A DNA stretch of 64,000 bases from Rhizobium freirei PRF 81 (GCF_000359745.1 NZ_AQHN01000055.1:1-64000), one strand, 5' to 3'. Counted from the first letter of the stretch, positions 25,125-34,819 are shown. Numbers and translations are program-made. The notes: generated by a model from the letters alone, not told the origin.

Positions 25125-27722
25125 TCACTCAGCCGCCGTTCTGCCGCGCCGCCGGCCTGCATTCTTCGCATCGGGCGCATTTTCTTCTGCCGGAGAAACG
25201 AGGCTTTCAATCAGGTCGTCCTCGGTCTCGGGACCGTCAGCCGAATCCGTCAGCCGTTTGCCGGCGGCATCCGCCCGCTGACCGCGCCCGCCGCGAACGA
25301 TGTGCAATTCCTGGTGCGGATAGGGGATAGAGATTCCTTCTTCGCGGAACCGTTTCAGGATCTCGATGCGGAGATTGTTGCGGATTTCCATACCGTCGGA
25401 AAGGTCGGAAAGGTAGAAGCGCATTTCGAAATCGAGCGACGAAGGGCCGAAGCGCAGAAACTCGACATGCGGCTCCGGATTTCTCAATATCTTCGGAACG
25501 CCGCGCACGAGTTCCAGCAGGATCTCCATCACCTTCCGCGGATCGGAATCGAAGCTGACCGAGACCGGAATTTCCGAACGCGCAAGCCTGTTGCGGTGGG
25601 TCCAGTTGCCGACCGAAGCATTGATGAGCTCCGAGTTCGGCACGATGATCGACTGCTTGCGGAAGGTCTCGATCTCGGTGGCGCGAACCGAGATACGCTT
25701 GACAATGCCTTCCGACGTGCCTGAGACGATCCAGTCGCCGACCTTGAAGGGCCGCTCGACCAGAAGGATAAGGCCGGATACGAAGTTCGACACGATGTTC
25801 TGCAGGCCGAAACCGATACCGACCGAAAGGGCGCTGGCGACAAGCGCCAGGCTGGACAGGTTGATCCCAGCGGCGGAAATGGAGATGATCGCGGCAACGG
25901 CAATGCCAAGATAGCCGATACCCGTCTTCACCGAATTGCGGACGCCCAGATCCACCTGCCCCCGCGCCATGACATTACTGTCAAGCCAGCGCTGGAACCA
26001 GCGCGTCAGCAGATAGCCGCCGGCAAACAGCAGAATGCCGACGAAGATGCCGAGCAGCGAGATCGATATGTTGCCGATCCTGATCTCGGTAAACAGCCGG
26101 TAGGCGATGAGTTCAAGATCCTGAACGTGGAAGCCCCAGGACAGCAGGATCAGCGGGATGCCGGTCAGCAGCGCGACGGCGTAGGTCGCAAGTCCGGCGA
26201 CGAGGCCGCATTGATCGAGCGCCACCTCGCCGAGCCTGAGACGGCTTTCCAGAAAGCGGCCGATGATCGTTTCGGCAAAGACACCCTGTTTGGAGACCAC
26301 CTTGCCGAGCTGGAAGCCGAGATACATCGTCGCGATGACGGCGCTCGTCATGATCATCTGCGTTGCCATGAAGCGGGCAAGGCCGACATAGCCGATGAAC
26401 GACGTGAAAATCACCAATATGCCGAGAACGCGAAGGATGATCGCCATGCCATGCGGCCAGCGGCGCCCCGGCGCATTGGGATCGCCGCTCCTGGCGAGCA
26501 TCGGCGAGCCGAACGAAGCTGCGATCAGGATCACGCCGATCAGCAGGGCGGCAAAGAAGCTCTTCACCACGGTGACCACGACGGGAGATCCCATCGACTC
26601 GCTGATGCGGTCGAAGACATAGTCCAGCCCGTTGACGACGGCCATCGCCTGCAGGCACCAGGTCAGCGAATATGCGCCCTTGTTCGACAATTTGACGAGG
26701 CGCCAGTGCGGGCGGGAAGGCGCGAAGACGGCATTACTCAAGCGCCCGACGAAGTAGACAAGGCCGATGAAACCAAAGACTGCCGCCAATATCGGCGCGA
26801 CATCCGGCCGCAACACATTGAAATTCGAAAGGAAGAAAAACGACGTGATGAGAAACGCCGCTAGCGAGAGGGTGCGTATCAGGGTGGACCAGAAGGCTAC
26901 GGAGAGCCGGCTGATATAGGCCGGGTTCTCAACGGCTTCGTCCTGGACGTAGTAGCGGCGGAACAGACGATAGCCGCCGGAAAGGAAAAGCAGGGCCGCA
27001 CCGGCCGACAGGAGGACGGCGGCCAGGAGCGAGCCAAGCTTGGCCTTCAGAACGAATCCGATCCAGCTGGTTATCGCATCGCTGAAGCTGAGGCTCTCGG
27101 CAACAAGCGCCGACCCGGCGTCTTGAAACGTGTTGCCGGAAATTTCGGTGTGCTTCAGCAACGTCTCGGTGAACAGCTTTCGACGTTTATCCACCAACTG
27201 CATCGAGACTCGATTGGCCTCAGTGGTCAGATTATCGGCATCAAGCATCAGGGCGCTGATCTGCGCGCGCTCGGCATTGAGGCGGTCGCGTTCCTGTGTG
27301 ACGATCGCCGCCTCCGGCGGCTGGCCTTCCTTGGGCGCAGGCCCGAGCTGGGTCAGACGTGCATCGATCTCGGCGTTACGGGGCTTCAACCGTGCCGAAA
27401 TAGCCGTGACGGAACGATTGAGCTCGTCCGCGCGTCCGGAAAGCGCCACCAGCGTCTCATCATCGCCGCCCGGCTGCTTTGCGCTATCGTGTAAGGAGGC
27501 ATATTCCTTCTTTGCCTTGTTCAGATCGGCCATGGCTGCATCGATCAGCCCGTTGGCGACTGGCTGAGACTGCTGGTCCGCCTGTTCCGCCGGCTGTACC
27601 TGTGCCGGCTGCTGATCCTGCGCGAACGCATCCCTGCCCGCCAGCGGGCCGGCGGCCGTGGCGACGCTCAGCCCCAACAGCAAGATGGGCAGAAGAGGGA
27701 AACGGAATTTCAACAGGCGCAA
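25125..27722 (-). CDS. Large MscS-family mechanosensitive channel
   Basis: An 865-residue membrane protein. It has a signal peptide (about 1-34), a periplasmic coiled-coil/DUF3772-like region (about 50-215), then about ten hydrophobic segments from 225 to 640. The pore-lining MscS helix follows (ASALSVGIGFGLQNIVSNFV, about 640-660), then the beta domain (LLVERPFKVGDWI) and the C-terminal domain to about 800, ending in a charged tail. It is much longer than E. coli MscS (286), in the MscK/DUF3772 class. Such channels release solutes on hypo-osmotic shock. It is monocistronic as far as can be seen. Confidence 0.92.
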   Translation of the reverse strand: MRLLKFRFPLLPILLLGLSVATAAGPLAGRDAFAQDQQPAQVQPAEQADQQSQPVANGLIDAAMADLNKAKKEYASLHDSAKQPGGDDETLVALSGRADELNRSVTAISARLKPRNAEIDARLTQLGPAPKEGQPPEAAIVTQERDRLNAERAQISALMLDADNLTTEANRVSMQLVDKRRKLFTETLLKHTEISGNTFQDAGSALVAESLSFSDAITSWIGFVLKAKLGSLLAAVLLSAGAALLFLSGGYRLFRRYYVQDEAVENPAYISRLSVAFWSTLIRTLSLAAFLITSFFFLSNFNVLRPDVAPILAAVFGFIGLVYFVGRLSNAVFAPSRPHWRLVKLSNKGAYSLTWCLQAMAVVNGLDYVFDRISESMGSPVVVTVVKSFFAALLIGVILIAASFGSPMLARSGDPNAPGRRWPHGMAIILRVLGILVIFTSFIGYVGLARFMATQMIMTSAVIATMYLGFQLGKVVSKQGVFAETIIGRFLESRLRLGEVALDQCGLVAGLATYAVALLTGIPLILLSWGFHVQDLELIAYRLFTEIRIGNISISLLGIFVGILLFAGGYLLTRWFQRWLDSNVMARGQVDLGVRNSVKTGIGYLGIAVAAIISISAAGINLSSLALVASALSVGIGFGLQNIVSNFVSGLILLVERPFKVGDWIVSGTSEGIVKRISVRATEIETFRKQSIIVPNSELINASVGNWTHRNRLARSEIPVSVSFDSDPRKVMEILLELVRGVPKILRNPEPHVEFLRFGPSSLDFEMRFYLSDLSDGMEIRNNLRIEILKRFREEGISIPYPHQELHIVRGGRGQRADAAGKRLTDSADGPETEDDLIESLVSPAEENAPDAKNAGRRRGRTAAE

Positions 27723-28169
27723 GCAAAGCTCCTCGTCGCAGATTTATGTCTTGGGCAACGGATGACCGGAATCGCCACAGAAAATGAGAACCGAGTCGTC
27801 CTATATTGTGATAGCGAATTTCATAGTCCTTACGCGTACGGCTTGTAAGACAAAGAAAGGCGACACGAAGGCATTTTCGCCTTTATAGGTCCCAGAAACC
27901 CGCGCGAAACCGCATATCGTCCGTTTCTATCCGCCAGACCGTGCATCAAGTGCATCCTTACCTGCCGGAAATAGGCCGAGAAAGGTTCCCGACAATGGCC
28001 GATCTCGCTACCTACCCTTCAACTATATCAGGATAAAGGCGACCTCGCCGATCGATCCGGTGACAACACCGAACTGCACATCGGCGCCTATTGCGCAGAT
28101 GCCAGCGGGCGCTCTATTGGGGAAAGGTGGACTACACCCGATCCGTTCGCCTTGATATTCGGGAAGTGG
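27723..28169. other. Intergenic region with a weak hairpin
   Basis: No credible gene. An AAAGGCG / CGCCTTT inverted repeat near 27856-27883 is followed by ATAGG and is a weak terminator candidate. Position 28170 is the stop of the FAD protein; the minus-strand frame stays open for about 45 codons beyond that stop, which I judge to be chance. Confidence 0.4.
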
Positions 28170-29585
28170 CTACACCGCCTTGCACTGCGGATGGAAACGC
28201 TCCGCCATGCTTTCGGCAGCCGCATAGGCCTGCGTCACGATTTCCGGCACCAGATCGATATCGGGAAGACTGCCAAGCCCCAGCGGGCCAATGGCGAAAA
28301 GCGCACCCGCTGCATGGCCGCTCACCTCAAGCGCCCCCGTCGCTTCGACGGCAAGGCCAAGGCCCAGTTCGTCCGGCACCGCGAGGCCGGCATCGATCAG
28401 GCTGCGCAACAGCGGTGCACTGAGATTGGGCGCCTGGCATCGGCAATCGATCACATCATCAGCGTAAAGCTGTTCGGTATCCTGCTTCCCCGCCGGTCTG
28501 AGCAGCAGCCCGGTGGGCGTCCGGCGGATCAAATGGCCGCGCCGAAGCACGGTGTTGCCTTCCGCCAATTCCTGCTTCAATCGAACATGCAGCGCTTCGG
28601 GCAGGCGATTGCGATGGCTGTCATAGAGAGCCCTCAGATGGCGATTGAACTGCTGCTTCTGAATGGCAGGCAAGGATCGCCAGAGAGAGCGCGCATGCTT
28701 GCGAAATCCGTTCATGATCGATTGCCAGCTCTGGCCATCGGCCTCGGCGGCTTGGCAGGCGCTTCGAATGAAGCGGACGATCCCACTGAGCTGAGCGGGC
28801 ATCTTATCGGCCGGGAAGACGGGATCGGCATTGTTGCGCGTATGGCTTTGCGGCAGGAAACCGCGCCTCGAGACGATGGTGATCTGGCCGGTATAGCCAT
28901 TGTCGCGCATCTGCAGCAGCCGGTCGACGACGCGCAGGCCGCTGCCGAGCAGGATCGTGTGTGGACGCGACACCAGCCGGCGTGCGCGCACCGTCGTCGG
29001 AATATTTGCCAGGTCGCCGCCCTGCGATTCCTGGTCGGCCAGGCCGTAGCCGGTCGCGAGCACGACCATATCGAACGGCGCACTGGCCGCACCGTCGCTC
29101 TCCACCACGAAGCGTTCGCCGCGAATACGCCGGAGCCCGAAGACCATCTCGCTGCTGACCTGCACCGTCACATCCCGTCGGGAAGCGAAGGCCTCCGAAA
29201 AGCGCTGATAGACATAATCGCTGAAAATGCTCTTCGGGACGAAAATCTGCAGAAAGCCGGGTATCGCCGCCGGAACGGCGCTGCGGAACGGGGCATTGCC
29301 GGAAAGCCATTGATTGAAATCATCGGGATCCCCGGCGGAGACGGAAAGATCGCGAACGCGGCTGTTCAGAATCTCGCTGCTACGGCCAGACGCCAGCGCC
29401 TGCCCTCCGCTCACGGTGGAATTCGGATCGAAAAGCTGCAGATGGAACGGAAAGCGCACCGTCTTCATCAAGGCGATCGCCATCATCATGCCGGAAAAGC
29501 CGCGACCGATCACCGCGATACGAGGCATCGCATAGGCTCGGCTCGCCGCGTTTGCTTTGGCGGAAAAAAATCCCTGAACCGTCAT
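28170..29585 (-). CDS. FAD/NAD(P)-binding oxidoreductase (paralogue 1)
   Basis: A 471-residue flavoprotein of the FAD-NAD(P)-binding family (PF13454 type). The N-terminal dinucleotide fold reads IAVIGRGFSGMMMAIAL (about 22-40). A second nucleotide segment is VLATGYGLAD and a third TILLGSGLRVVDRLLQM (about 215-233), then VSRRGFLPQSH. It is related along its length to the protein at 32239-33699. CAGGAG lies five bases before the ATG. The substrate is unknown. The SfnB-like gene between the two paralogues suggests sulfur-compound metabolism, as inference. It has its own promoter region upstream. Confidence 0.82.
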   Translation of the reverse strand: MTVQGFFSAKANAASRAYAMPRIAVIGRGFSGMMMAIALMKTVRFPFHLQLFDPNSTVSGGQALASGRSSEILNSRVRDLSVSAGDPDDFNQWLSGNAPFRSAVPAAIPGFLQIFVPKSIFSDYVYQRFSEAFASRRDVTVQVSSEMVFGLRRIRGERFVVESDGAASAPFDMVVLATGYGLADQESQGGDLANIPTTVRARRLVSRPHTILLGSGLRVVDRLLQMRDNGYTGQITIVSRRGFLPQSHTRNNADPVFPADKMPAQLSGIVRFIRSACQAAEADGQSWQSIMNGFRKHARSLWRSLPAIQKQQFNRHLRALYDSHRNRLPEALHVRLKQELAEGNTVLRRGHLIRRTPTGLLLRPAGKQDTEQLYADDVIDCRCQAPNLSAPLLRSLIDAGLAVPDELGLGLAVEATGALEVSGHAAGALFAIGPLGLGSLPDIDLVPEIVTQAYAAAESMAERFHPQCKAV

Positions 29586-30032
29586 ATCAACTCCTGGAGC
29601 GAGAGCTGGTCGATCGTGCTTTCCTTGAGTTTGCCTAGTCTACGGCCTGCGAAACACAGAATTCAGACGCATCCGGCCGCTGACAGGCAAAGAGCTGCGG
29701 CACACAGAACGCACAAAACCGCATCGATTCTCAAATTCGGCACATCCGCTTCGGTCCGGGTTTCTATCCAGCCCCGAGAGCGATGCGACATGCAGGTCCA
29801 ACTCCGATCCGAAACCGGATGCCTGCAATTGGCTGCACGGATGACGATCAATCAGAGCGCCAGGAGGCAGCGGAGTTATTGCTATTGTCTACTTATTTAG
29901 TCGTATATGAAAGCGCGAAAATGCGCCGCTAGCAAGTGCTTTCTTGTCAGCCTGGTAATCTGCGCCGATCGAACGGATGCCGTTATCGCACAAGAGACGC
30001 CCCGCGACTGCGCGTCCCCTTGCGGTCGATGC

Positions 30033-30125
30033 GATTGTCGCGGAGGCACCACCGCGCGCCCAATGCCCCTGCCAGCGGCCCTCTGCAGAGCCGTTCAAAC
30101 CGGGAAGGATCAAGGTCGCGGCCAT
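30033..30125 (-). pseudogene. Remnant of an RBBP9/YdeN-type alpha/beta hydrolase
   Basis: The minus strand encodes MAATLILPGLNGSAEGRWQG followed by HWARGGASA, which matches the N-terminus of short serine hydrolases of this family. After about 30 codons similarity stops; a shift of frame gives DNRIDRK and then a stop. No nucleophile motif follows. It is a truncated, frameshifted fragment in the gap between the FAD gene and the SfnB gene. The rest of this 734-base gap holds AT-rich, promoter-like sequence. Confidence 0.45.
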
Positions 30126-30319
30126 GGCGCTCTCCCGGACGCAAGCGATCGCCATGCCCGACGGCGCGCTTACAATTTCTCCATCGGACGCCTATTATGC
30201 CAACGACACGGCAGGAATACGCAAAGAAAGTCTATTGTAGACTACATCTATAGAAATTATCATCATAATGATTTGCCCTGCCTGAAGAATTGACCTGGCA
30301 TCGGCCGATGGAGTGATGA

Positions 30320-31528
30320 ATGGGGACTGTTTCGCAGTTGCACGAACGCGTCAGGCCACCAGCGCATCGCATTCAAAGCGAAGAGGAAGCGCTCGATATT
30401 GCAAGATCGCTCGCCGCGGGCTTCTCACAACAGGCAAGCGATCGCGATATCAATCGCGTGCTGCCCTATGACGAAATCGAAACCCTCTCCCAATCCGGCC
30501 TGCTCGGAATTTCCGTGCCCTCGGACCATGGCGGCATCGACATTTCCAATTCCGTGCTGACCGAGGTCGTCGCCATCCTCGCGGAAGCCGACCCTTCCAT
30601 CGCACAGATTCCACAGACGCATTTTCATGTGCTGGAAGCCGTGCGGATCGGTGGCAGCGAGGAGCAGAAGGCATCCCTTTTCGAGAGGGCCATTATCGGC
30701 GACCGCTTCGGTGGCGTCTTTGCGCAGATCAGCGCCGGCACAGCCGGTCAAGATGCTCTGCAGGTGACCTCGGATGGGCTAGGCTATCGCCTCAACGGCA
30801 GAGGTCTCGATTCTCCCAGCGTGCTGTTTTCCGACTGGATCGCCATATTCACCGCTGGCGAGGGTGACGGAGCTTTCGTCGCCGTCATTCCAAGAAACAC
30901 GGAGGGCGTTCAGATCATCGATGATTGGGATGGCTTTGGCCAGCGCACCTCTGGAAACGGTACGACCATCCTGCATAATGTCTATCTCAATACCGATGAG
31001 GTGCTCTTTAAAGACGAAAAGCTGGGACACCCCTCCATCGTCGACTGCGTGGGGCAGCTCACCCATGCCGGCATCAATCTCGGCATCGCCCGATCGGCCC
31101 TTGCAGCGGCGATCGACTTTATCCGTGCGCATCCCCATCCATCGCCTGAAGGTGATGACAAATACGCCGCCGACGATCCGTTGATCATCGCCAGAATTGG
31201 CGAAATCGCCGTCCTCATCGAAGCGGCCACGGCAATGGTGGAGCGCGCCGGCAGCAAGATCGATGCGGCCCAGATCAATCTTACGGAGGATCACGTCATC
31301 GACGCCGCGCTATCAGTCGCGGCGGCGCAGGCCATGACGGCCGAGGTCGCCATGGAAACGGCCAATGCGCTGTTTGATCTCGCCGGCACCTCGGCGGCAT
31401 GCATCGGCCTCAATCTGGACCGCCACTGGCGTAACGCCCGCATTCGTACGCTGCACGGCCCGGCTAGACGGAAATACAATATCGTCGGCAATTATCATCT
31501 CAACGGCATCAAGCCGTCGAGGCGTTGA
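30320..31528 (+). CDS. sfnB: SfnB-family flavin-dependent (acyl-CoA dehydrogenase-like) sulfur acquisition enzyme
   Basis: A 402-residue acyl-CoA dehydrogenase-fold protein. Segments such as GLLGISVPSDHGGIDISN, IAQIPQTHFHVLEAVRIGG, IFAQISAG-type sequence (here GGVFAQISAGTAGQ) and LDRHWRNARIRTLHGPARRK at the C-terminus are characteristic of SfnB/DszC-like flavoenzymes. They work with FMNH2 or FADH2 on organosulfur compounds such as dimethyl sulfone when sulfate is scarce. GGAG lies before the ATG. It converges with an Rrf2 regulator and is flanked by two related FAD/NAD(P) proteins that could supply reduced flavin or act on the same substrates. The exact substrate is unknown. Confidence 0.85.
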   Translation: MGTVSQLHERVRPPAHRIQSEEEALDIARSLAAGFSQQASDRDINRVLPYDEIETLSQSGLLGISVPSDHGGIDISNSVLTEVVAILAEADPSIAQIPQTHFHVLEAVRIGGSEEQKASLFERAIIGDRFGGVFAQISAGTAGQDALQVTSDGLGYRLNGRGLDSPSVLFSDWIAIFTAGEGDGAFVAVIPRNTEGVQIIDDWDGFGQRTSGNGTTILHNVYLNTDEVLFKDEKLGHPSIVDCVGQLTHAGINLGIARSALAAAIDFIRAHPHPSPEGDDKYAADDPLIIARIGEIAVLIEAATAMVERAGSKIDAAQINLTEDHVIDAALSVAAAQAMTAEVAMETANALFDLAGTSAACIGLNLDRHWRNARIRTLHGPARRKYNIVGNYHLNGIKPSRR

Positions 31529-31563
31529 TCACTTCGATTTAGCGAAGCGCGGGGATCGCCACG

Positions 31564-32031
31564 TCAGCCGATATGGGACGCGCGATAATCTTCCCGTTCC
31601 TGGATCTCGAGTTCCGGGCCGCCGGCAACGAATTGCTCCAGCGTCATGTTGTCGAGAATCTCGGCAATGGCGTCGCGGACCTCCGTCATGGAGCGTCGCA
31701 CCTGACAGCGCTCCGGATCGGAACAGTCGTCGCAGGCTTCATAGGCCGTGCGGCTGGCGCAGCGGATCGGCGCAAGCGGACCGTCCAGTGTGCGGATGAC
31801 ATGACCGATGCGGATATCCGCCGCCGGTCGAGACAGAGAATAGCCGCCGCCCGGCCCCTTCTTGGAGCGAAGCACACCGGCATTGCGCAGTTCGAGCAGG
31901 ATGGTATCGAGGAACTTTTTCGGAATGTTGTTGCGCTGGGCAATATCATTGATGAACGCTGTTTCGCCCGGCGCCAGACGCGCCAGATCCACCAGCGCCT
32001 TCAATCCGTATTTTCCTTTTTTCGTAAGCAT
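31564..32031 (-). CDS. Rrf2-family transcriptional regulator
   Basis: About 155 residues. With the start at 32031 it begins MLTKKGKYGLKALVDLARL, the canonical Rrf2 N-terminus; the 40 codons upstream have no family character. The winged HTH includes FINDIAQRNNIPKKFLDTIL. A cysteine group in IRCASRTAYEACDDCSDPERC occupies the place where IscR-type proteins bind an Fe-S cluster, with four cysteines. It might sense redox, iron or sulfur status. It converges with sfnB and lies downstream of an FAD protein gene on the same strand. Confidence 0.85.
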   Translation of the reverse strand: MLTKKGKYGLKALVDLARLAPGETAFINDIAQRNNIPKKFLDTILLELRNAGVLRSKKGPGGGYSLSRPAADIRIGHVIRTLDGPLAPIRCASRTAYEACDDCSDPERCQVRRSMTEVRDAIAEILDNMTLEQFVAGGPELEIQEREDYRASHIG

Positions 32032-32238
32032 CGCTGTCCGCTTTACTGCAAAGTCGATTGTCGGAAACCCGGTTTGCTTCGAGAGAGACTCGAACCGGCC
32101 TATCATGTCGTCATGGTTGGCGGCAGTAACCCCGCCACCTCGAACGAACAAGATAGTAACTCACAAATTGTATAGTTTATATGAGTAAATTTAGGCAGAT
32201 GTATCGCCTAAGCAACGATTTTGCGGTTTTTCTTGGAT

Positions 32239-33699
32239 TTAAGTGACGCTATTGGCCAATTGTGCCTTGCGACGCTCATTCAAACACTCGGTAATTGCCC
32301 CAGCTGCCTGTTCGGCGACGAGAACTGCGTGCTCGACCACTTCGGGCAGACCCATGAGTTCGCCGAAGGTCCCGCGCGCCAGTGGCCCGGAAATGAATAG
32401 CGATGGCACGACCGCTCCGCTCGCATCGAGCGCCCGCGATTGGATATTGCAGGCAAGCCCGAGCCCCGTGGTATCCATGGCAAGCAACCCTGCCTTTGCC
32501 AATGCCTCGATCCAGTCCTGCGATTGCAGGATGCCACGATGGCCTGGACCTGTGGTAACGACAACGGCGTCGAATTGCCTGTCAACGCTCCAGTCGGAGC
32601 GGCTGAGCTTCAGTCTGCAATCGATAACGCCATCCGTCACCCGGACGGAGGCAACCGAAGCCGCGAGTACTTCGAGACGGCCAGCGTCGATTGCCCGTTC
32701 GCTGACGGCCTCAACCTGCGGCGCGACGCGAAACCGATGCACATCCCAGAAAGGCCGCAAGTGGCGAACGACGCGGCGGCGCTCCTCAAGCGGCAGCGCC
32801 TGCCACAAATGCCGCCCTTGCGCCCGCACCTGATCGATGACGGCATGCCAGCTGCGCCCCTCGGCTTCCGCCTCGCGAATGACTGCGCGTACGCACCGCA
32901 ACAGCGAGACTGCCGTCTTCGACGGGCTAGCAGCGAAATCGCCGAACAGCTCCTGCTTGACGCGCGCATGGCCACGCGAGCGCAAGCCACGCCGGGATAT
33001 GGCGGTAATGCGCCCCTTGTGTCCACGCAACTCAAGCGAAGCAATGACATCGGCCGAAGTCAGGCCATTGCCGACCACCAGCACGCGATCATCGGCACGG
33101 ATGGCCGCAAGCGCATCCGGCTTGGTCGGATCCGCAACGAAGCGCGGATGGCCGGCAAGGGCATCCTGCAGCAATTGCGGCGGCAGCGGCGACGGATGGC
33201 TGGTGGCGATGATGAGAATATCCGCGTCCACGCTCCGCCCCGCCTCACCCGTAACCGTCCAATGGCAATCCGTCCGCGAGATGCGCTCGACGCTCTCCCG
33301 GAGATGAGTCACGCGTCCGTCCTCGACGAAAGGATGTATCATGCTGTTGACGTAGTTGCCGAAAGCGGCACGGCGCGGAAACAGGCTGCCATTGGCGACA
33401 ACCGCCGTCTCATCCTCGTCAAGCGCGTGCCGCTCCTGCAGCCAGCGTTGAAAATGCTCGATGTCATCGGGCAGCAAGCTCATTTTGGCAGCCGGCACAT
33501 TGATCCGGTGGGCCGGGTCCGGCGTATCATAGGCAAGCCCTGCGCCCAGGCGCTCGCGCGGCTCGAATATGAAAAGCTGGCCAGGCCGCAATGACTGGCG
33601 CTGCAGCAGATGGAAGGCAACTGCCGTTCCGGATACCCCTCCGCCAATAATGGCGATAACGGGCAGATCGTGCGCCCGTTGGTCAGAGCCAATGGTCAA
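32239..33699 (-). CDS. FAD/NAD(P)-binding oxidoreductase (paralogue 2)
   Basis: 486 residues with the same architecture as the protein at 28170-29585. It has an N-terminal FAD fold IAIIGGGVSGTAVAFHLL, a second nucleotide site VLVVGNGLTSADVIASL (about 207-223) and AISRRGLRSRGH. Other shared features are NVPAAKMSLLPDD and the C-terminal FISGPLARGTFGELMGLPEV. The initiation codon is TTG at 33699, supported by AAGGAG seven bases upstream. The substrate is unknown; this family appears near sulfonate and organosulfur genes in rhizobia, which agrees with sfnB nearby. Confidence 0.82.
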   Translation of the reverse strand: MTIGSDQRAHDLPVIAIIGGGVSGTAVAFHLLQRQSLRPGQLFIFEPRERLGAGLAYDTPDPAHRINVPAAKMSLLPDDIEHFQRWLQERHALDEDETAVVANGSLFPRRAAFGNYVNSMIHPFVEDGRVTHLRESVERISRTDCHWTVTGEAGRSVDADILIIATSHPSPLPPQLLQDALAGHPRFVADPTKPDALAAIRADDRVLVVGNGLTSADVIASLELRGHKGRITAISRRGLRSRGHARVKQELFGDFAASPSKTAVSLLRCVRAVIREAEAEGRSWHAVIDQVRAQGRHLWQALPLEERRRVVRHLRPFWDVHRFRVAPQVEAVSERAIDAGRLEVLAASVASVRVTDGVIDCRLKLSRSDWSVDRQFDAVVVTTGPGHRGILQSQDWIEALAKAGLLAMDTTGLGLACNIQSRALDASGAVVPSLFISGPLARGTFGELMGLPEVVEHAVLVAEQAAGAITECLNERRKAQLANSVT

Positions 33700-34001
33700 C
33701 AGCCAACTCCTTCCGGACTGATCGGCGTGAAAAGCTTAGCGCTCGCCGAGCAATCGCAATTGCCGTACTCGACAAGAATATACTCTATAAATTTTATTGA
33801 CAATAACACCCAGAGACGAAACTCGAACGCCCCACAATCCGCGCCCCAAACGGGACGATAAGGCTTTGCAAACAAGTATTTAATTGTGCCGCGCACAACA
33901 TTGTTTTTGCACCGCAGGATGTAAAAAACTTGGCGCATAACGAACAAAAGAACATACTAATGATCGTTCTGATCCGTTTTCTCTTCGGGAGGAGAAACAT
34001 C
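33700..34001. other. AT-rich intergenic region upstream of FAD paralogue 2
   Basis: About 300 bases, strongly AT-rich around 33770-33960, with TATTGTCAATAAAATTTATA (read on the minus strand, about 33813-33790) resembling AT-rich motifs upstream of the other genes in this cluster. Likely promoter region for the FAD gene (minus) and the small membrane protein (plus). Confidence 0.4.
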
Positions 34002-34106
34002 ATGGAACTGCTTCGTCTGCTCACCCCCTTCGACTACACGTTGGTGCTGCTTTTGGCGGCCATCTTTGTATTTAGCGTGTTGGAAGGCGGACATAAAAAG
34101 CACTAG
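34002..34106 (+). CDS. Small single-helix membrane protein, 34 residues
   Basis: Product MELLRLLTPFDYTLVLLLAA then IFVFSVLEGGHKKH: one hydrophobic helix of about 18 residues with a charged, histidine/lysine C-terminus. A textbook ribosome binding site GGGAGGAG lies seven bases before the ATG. The size and layout recall KdpF/YnhF-like membrane peptides, but no family is recognised. It lies alone upstream of a second such gene. A 100-codon frame on the opposite strand (33957-34259) overlaps it and has no clear start signal. Confidence 0.5.
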   Translation: MELLRLLTPFDYTLVLLLAAIFVFSVLEGGHKKH

Positions 34107-34555
34107 GCGCACCCCCGCCTGAGCCAGCGGAAGGACGATTTCGGGGTCGAAAAGAGGTTCGGGAATAGCGCCGGCTTCGAAGCTTGCAGCCATTCGCCAT
34201 AGATGAATTCGCTTTGCTGCAAACGCCTGCGCGGAAAGATCGGATTCCCGCAACACCATAAGCTCGATGCGGCGCAGTTGACCGGGACTGAACAGGATGA
34301 CGCCCGGAAATCCTCAGCAGGCGAGCACGCAGCCTCTATCATGGAGCGTGCCTATCCAAGAGCCATTGCGAGGCATCGCCGTCGCAAGTAGATTATCCGG
34401 CCTCGAATGAATTGGCTCTTACTGCCATGTATGATGGCATGAAATAACGCCCTTCTCTTCACGAATCCCACGTACTTCCTCCGCAAGCCTCGCGCAAACG
34501 ATCCTTGAGAGAATTTTCCTTGTCGGAAAAACACCGGACACATGGAGATATATTT
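34107..34555. other. Intergenic region between two small membrane genes
   Basis: No firm gene. A minus-strand frame over 34107-34259 (ALPEPLFDPEIVLPLAQAG-like reading) is open and could be a decayed gene, but it lacks a ribosome binding site and runs antisense through the 34-residue gene. Nothing else is recognised. Confidence 0.35.
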
Positions 34556-34678
34556 ATGGGATACGACTGGGACGGCAGCAAAACACGACGAATACGAAAA
34601 TTGAAATACGGGATCTCTCTCCTCCTCTTCACAATATCTCTGGCCGCGCCGGCAATGTTCCTGCTGCATCTTCATTGA
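34556..34678 (+). CDS. Small single-helix membrane protein, 40 residues
   Basis: Product MGYDWDGSKTRRIRKLKYGI followed by SLLLFTISLAAPAMFLLHLH: a basic cytoplasmic N-terminus and one hydrophobic helix to the C-terminus, so the positive-inside rule predicts N-in orientation. GGAG lies eight bases before the ATG. No family recognised. It is the second very small membrane gene within 600 bases and lies just before the tRNA-Lys insertion site. Confidence 0.5.
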   Translation: MGYDWDGSKTRRIRKLKYGISLLLFTISLAAPAMFLLHLH

Positions 34679-34819
34679 TGCGGACGCGCGCCCGCCTGCG
34701 GACCAGATTTGTCTAGGCCGGAGTGAAGGAAGGAATATTTCAAGCGCAATCCGACCGGAGAGACGGATCGAGACGCCAAGCCTCGGCTGTAACGCAAATG
34801 GCACCAGCGCGCTGCTCGC

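Noticed and set aside
26127..26864. 245-codon plus-strand frame
   Set aside because: Antisense to the MscS channel; charged low-complexity product.
28030..28169. In-frame open continuation after the stop of the FAD gene
   Set aside because: About 45 codons stay open past the TAG, but no readthrough signal or family extension is visible; chance is the simpler explanation.
33957..34259. 100-codon minus-strand frame
   Set aside because: No ribosome binding site and antisense to a small gene with an ideal one. The upstream half might be a decayed gene, but evidence is too weak to call.
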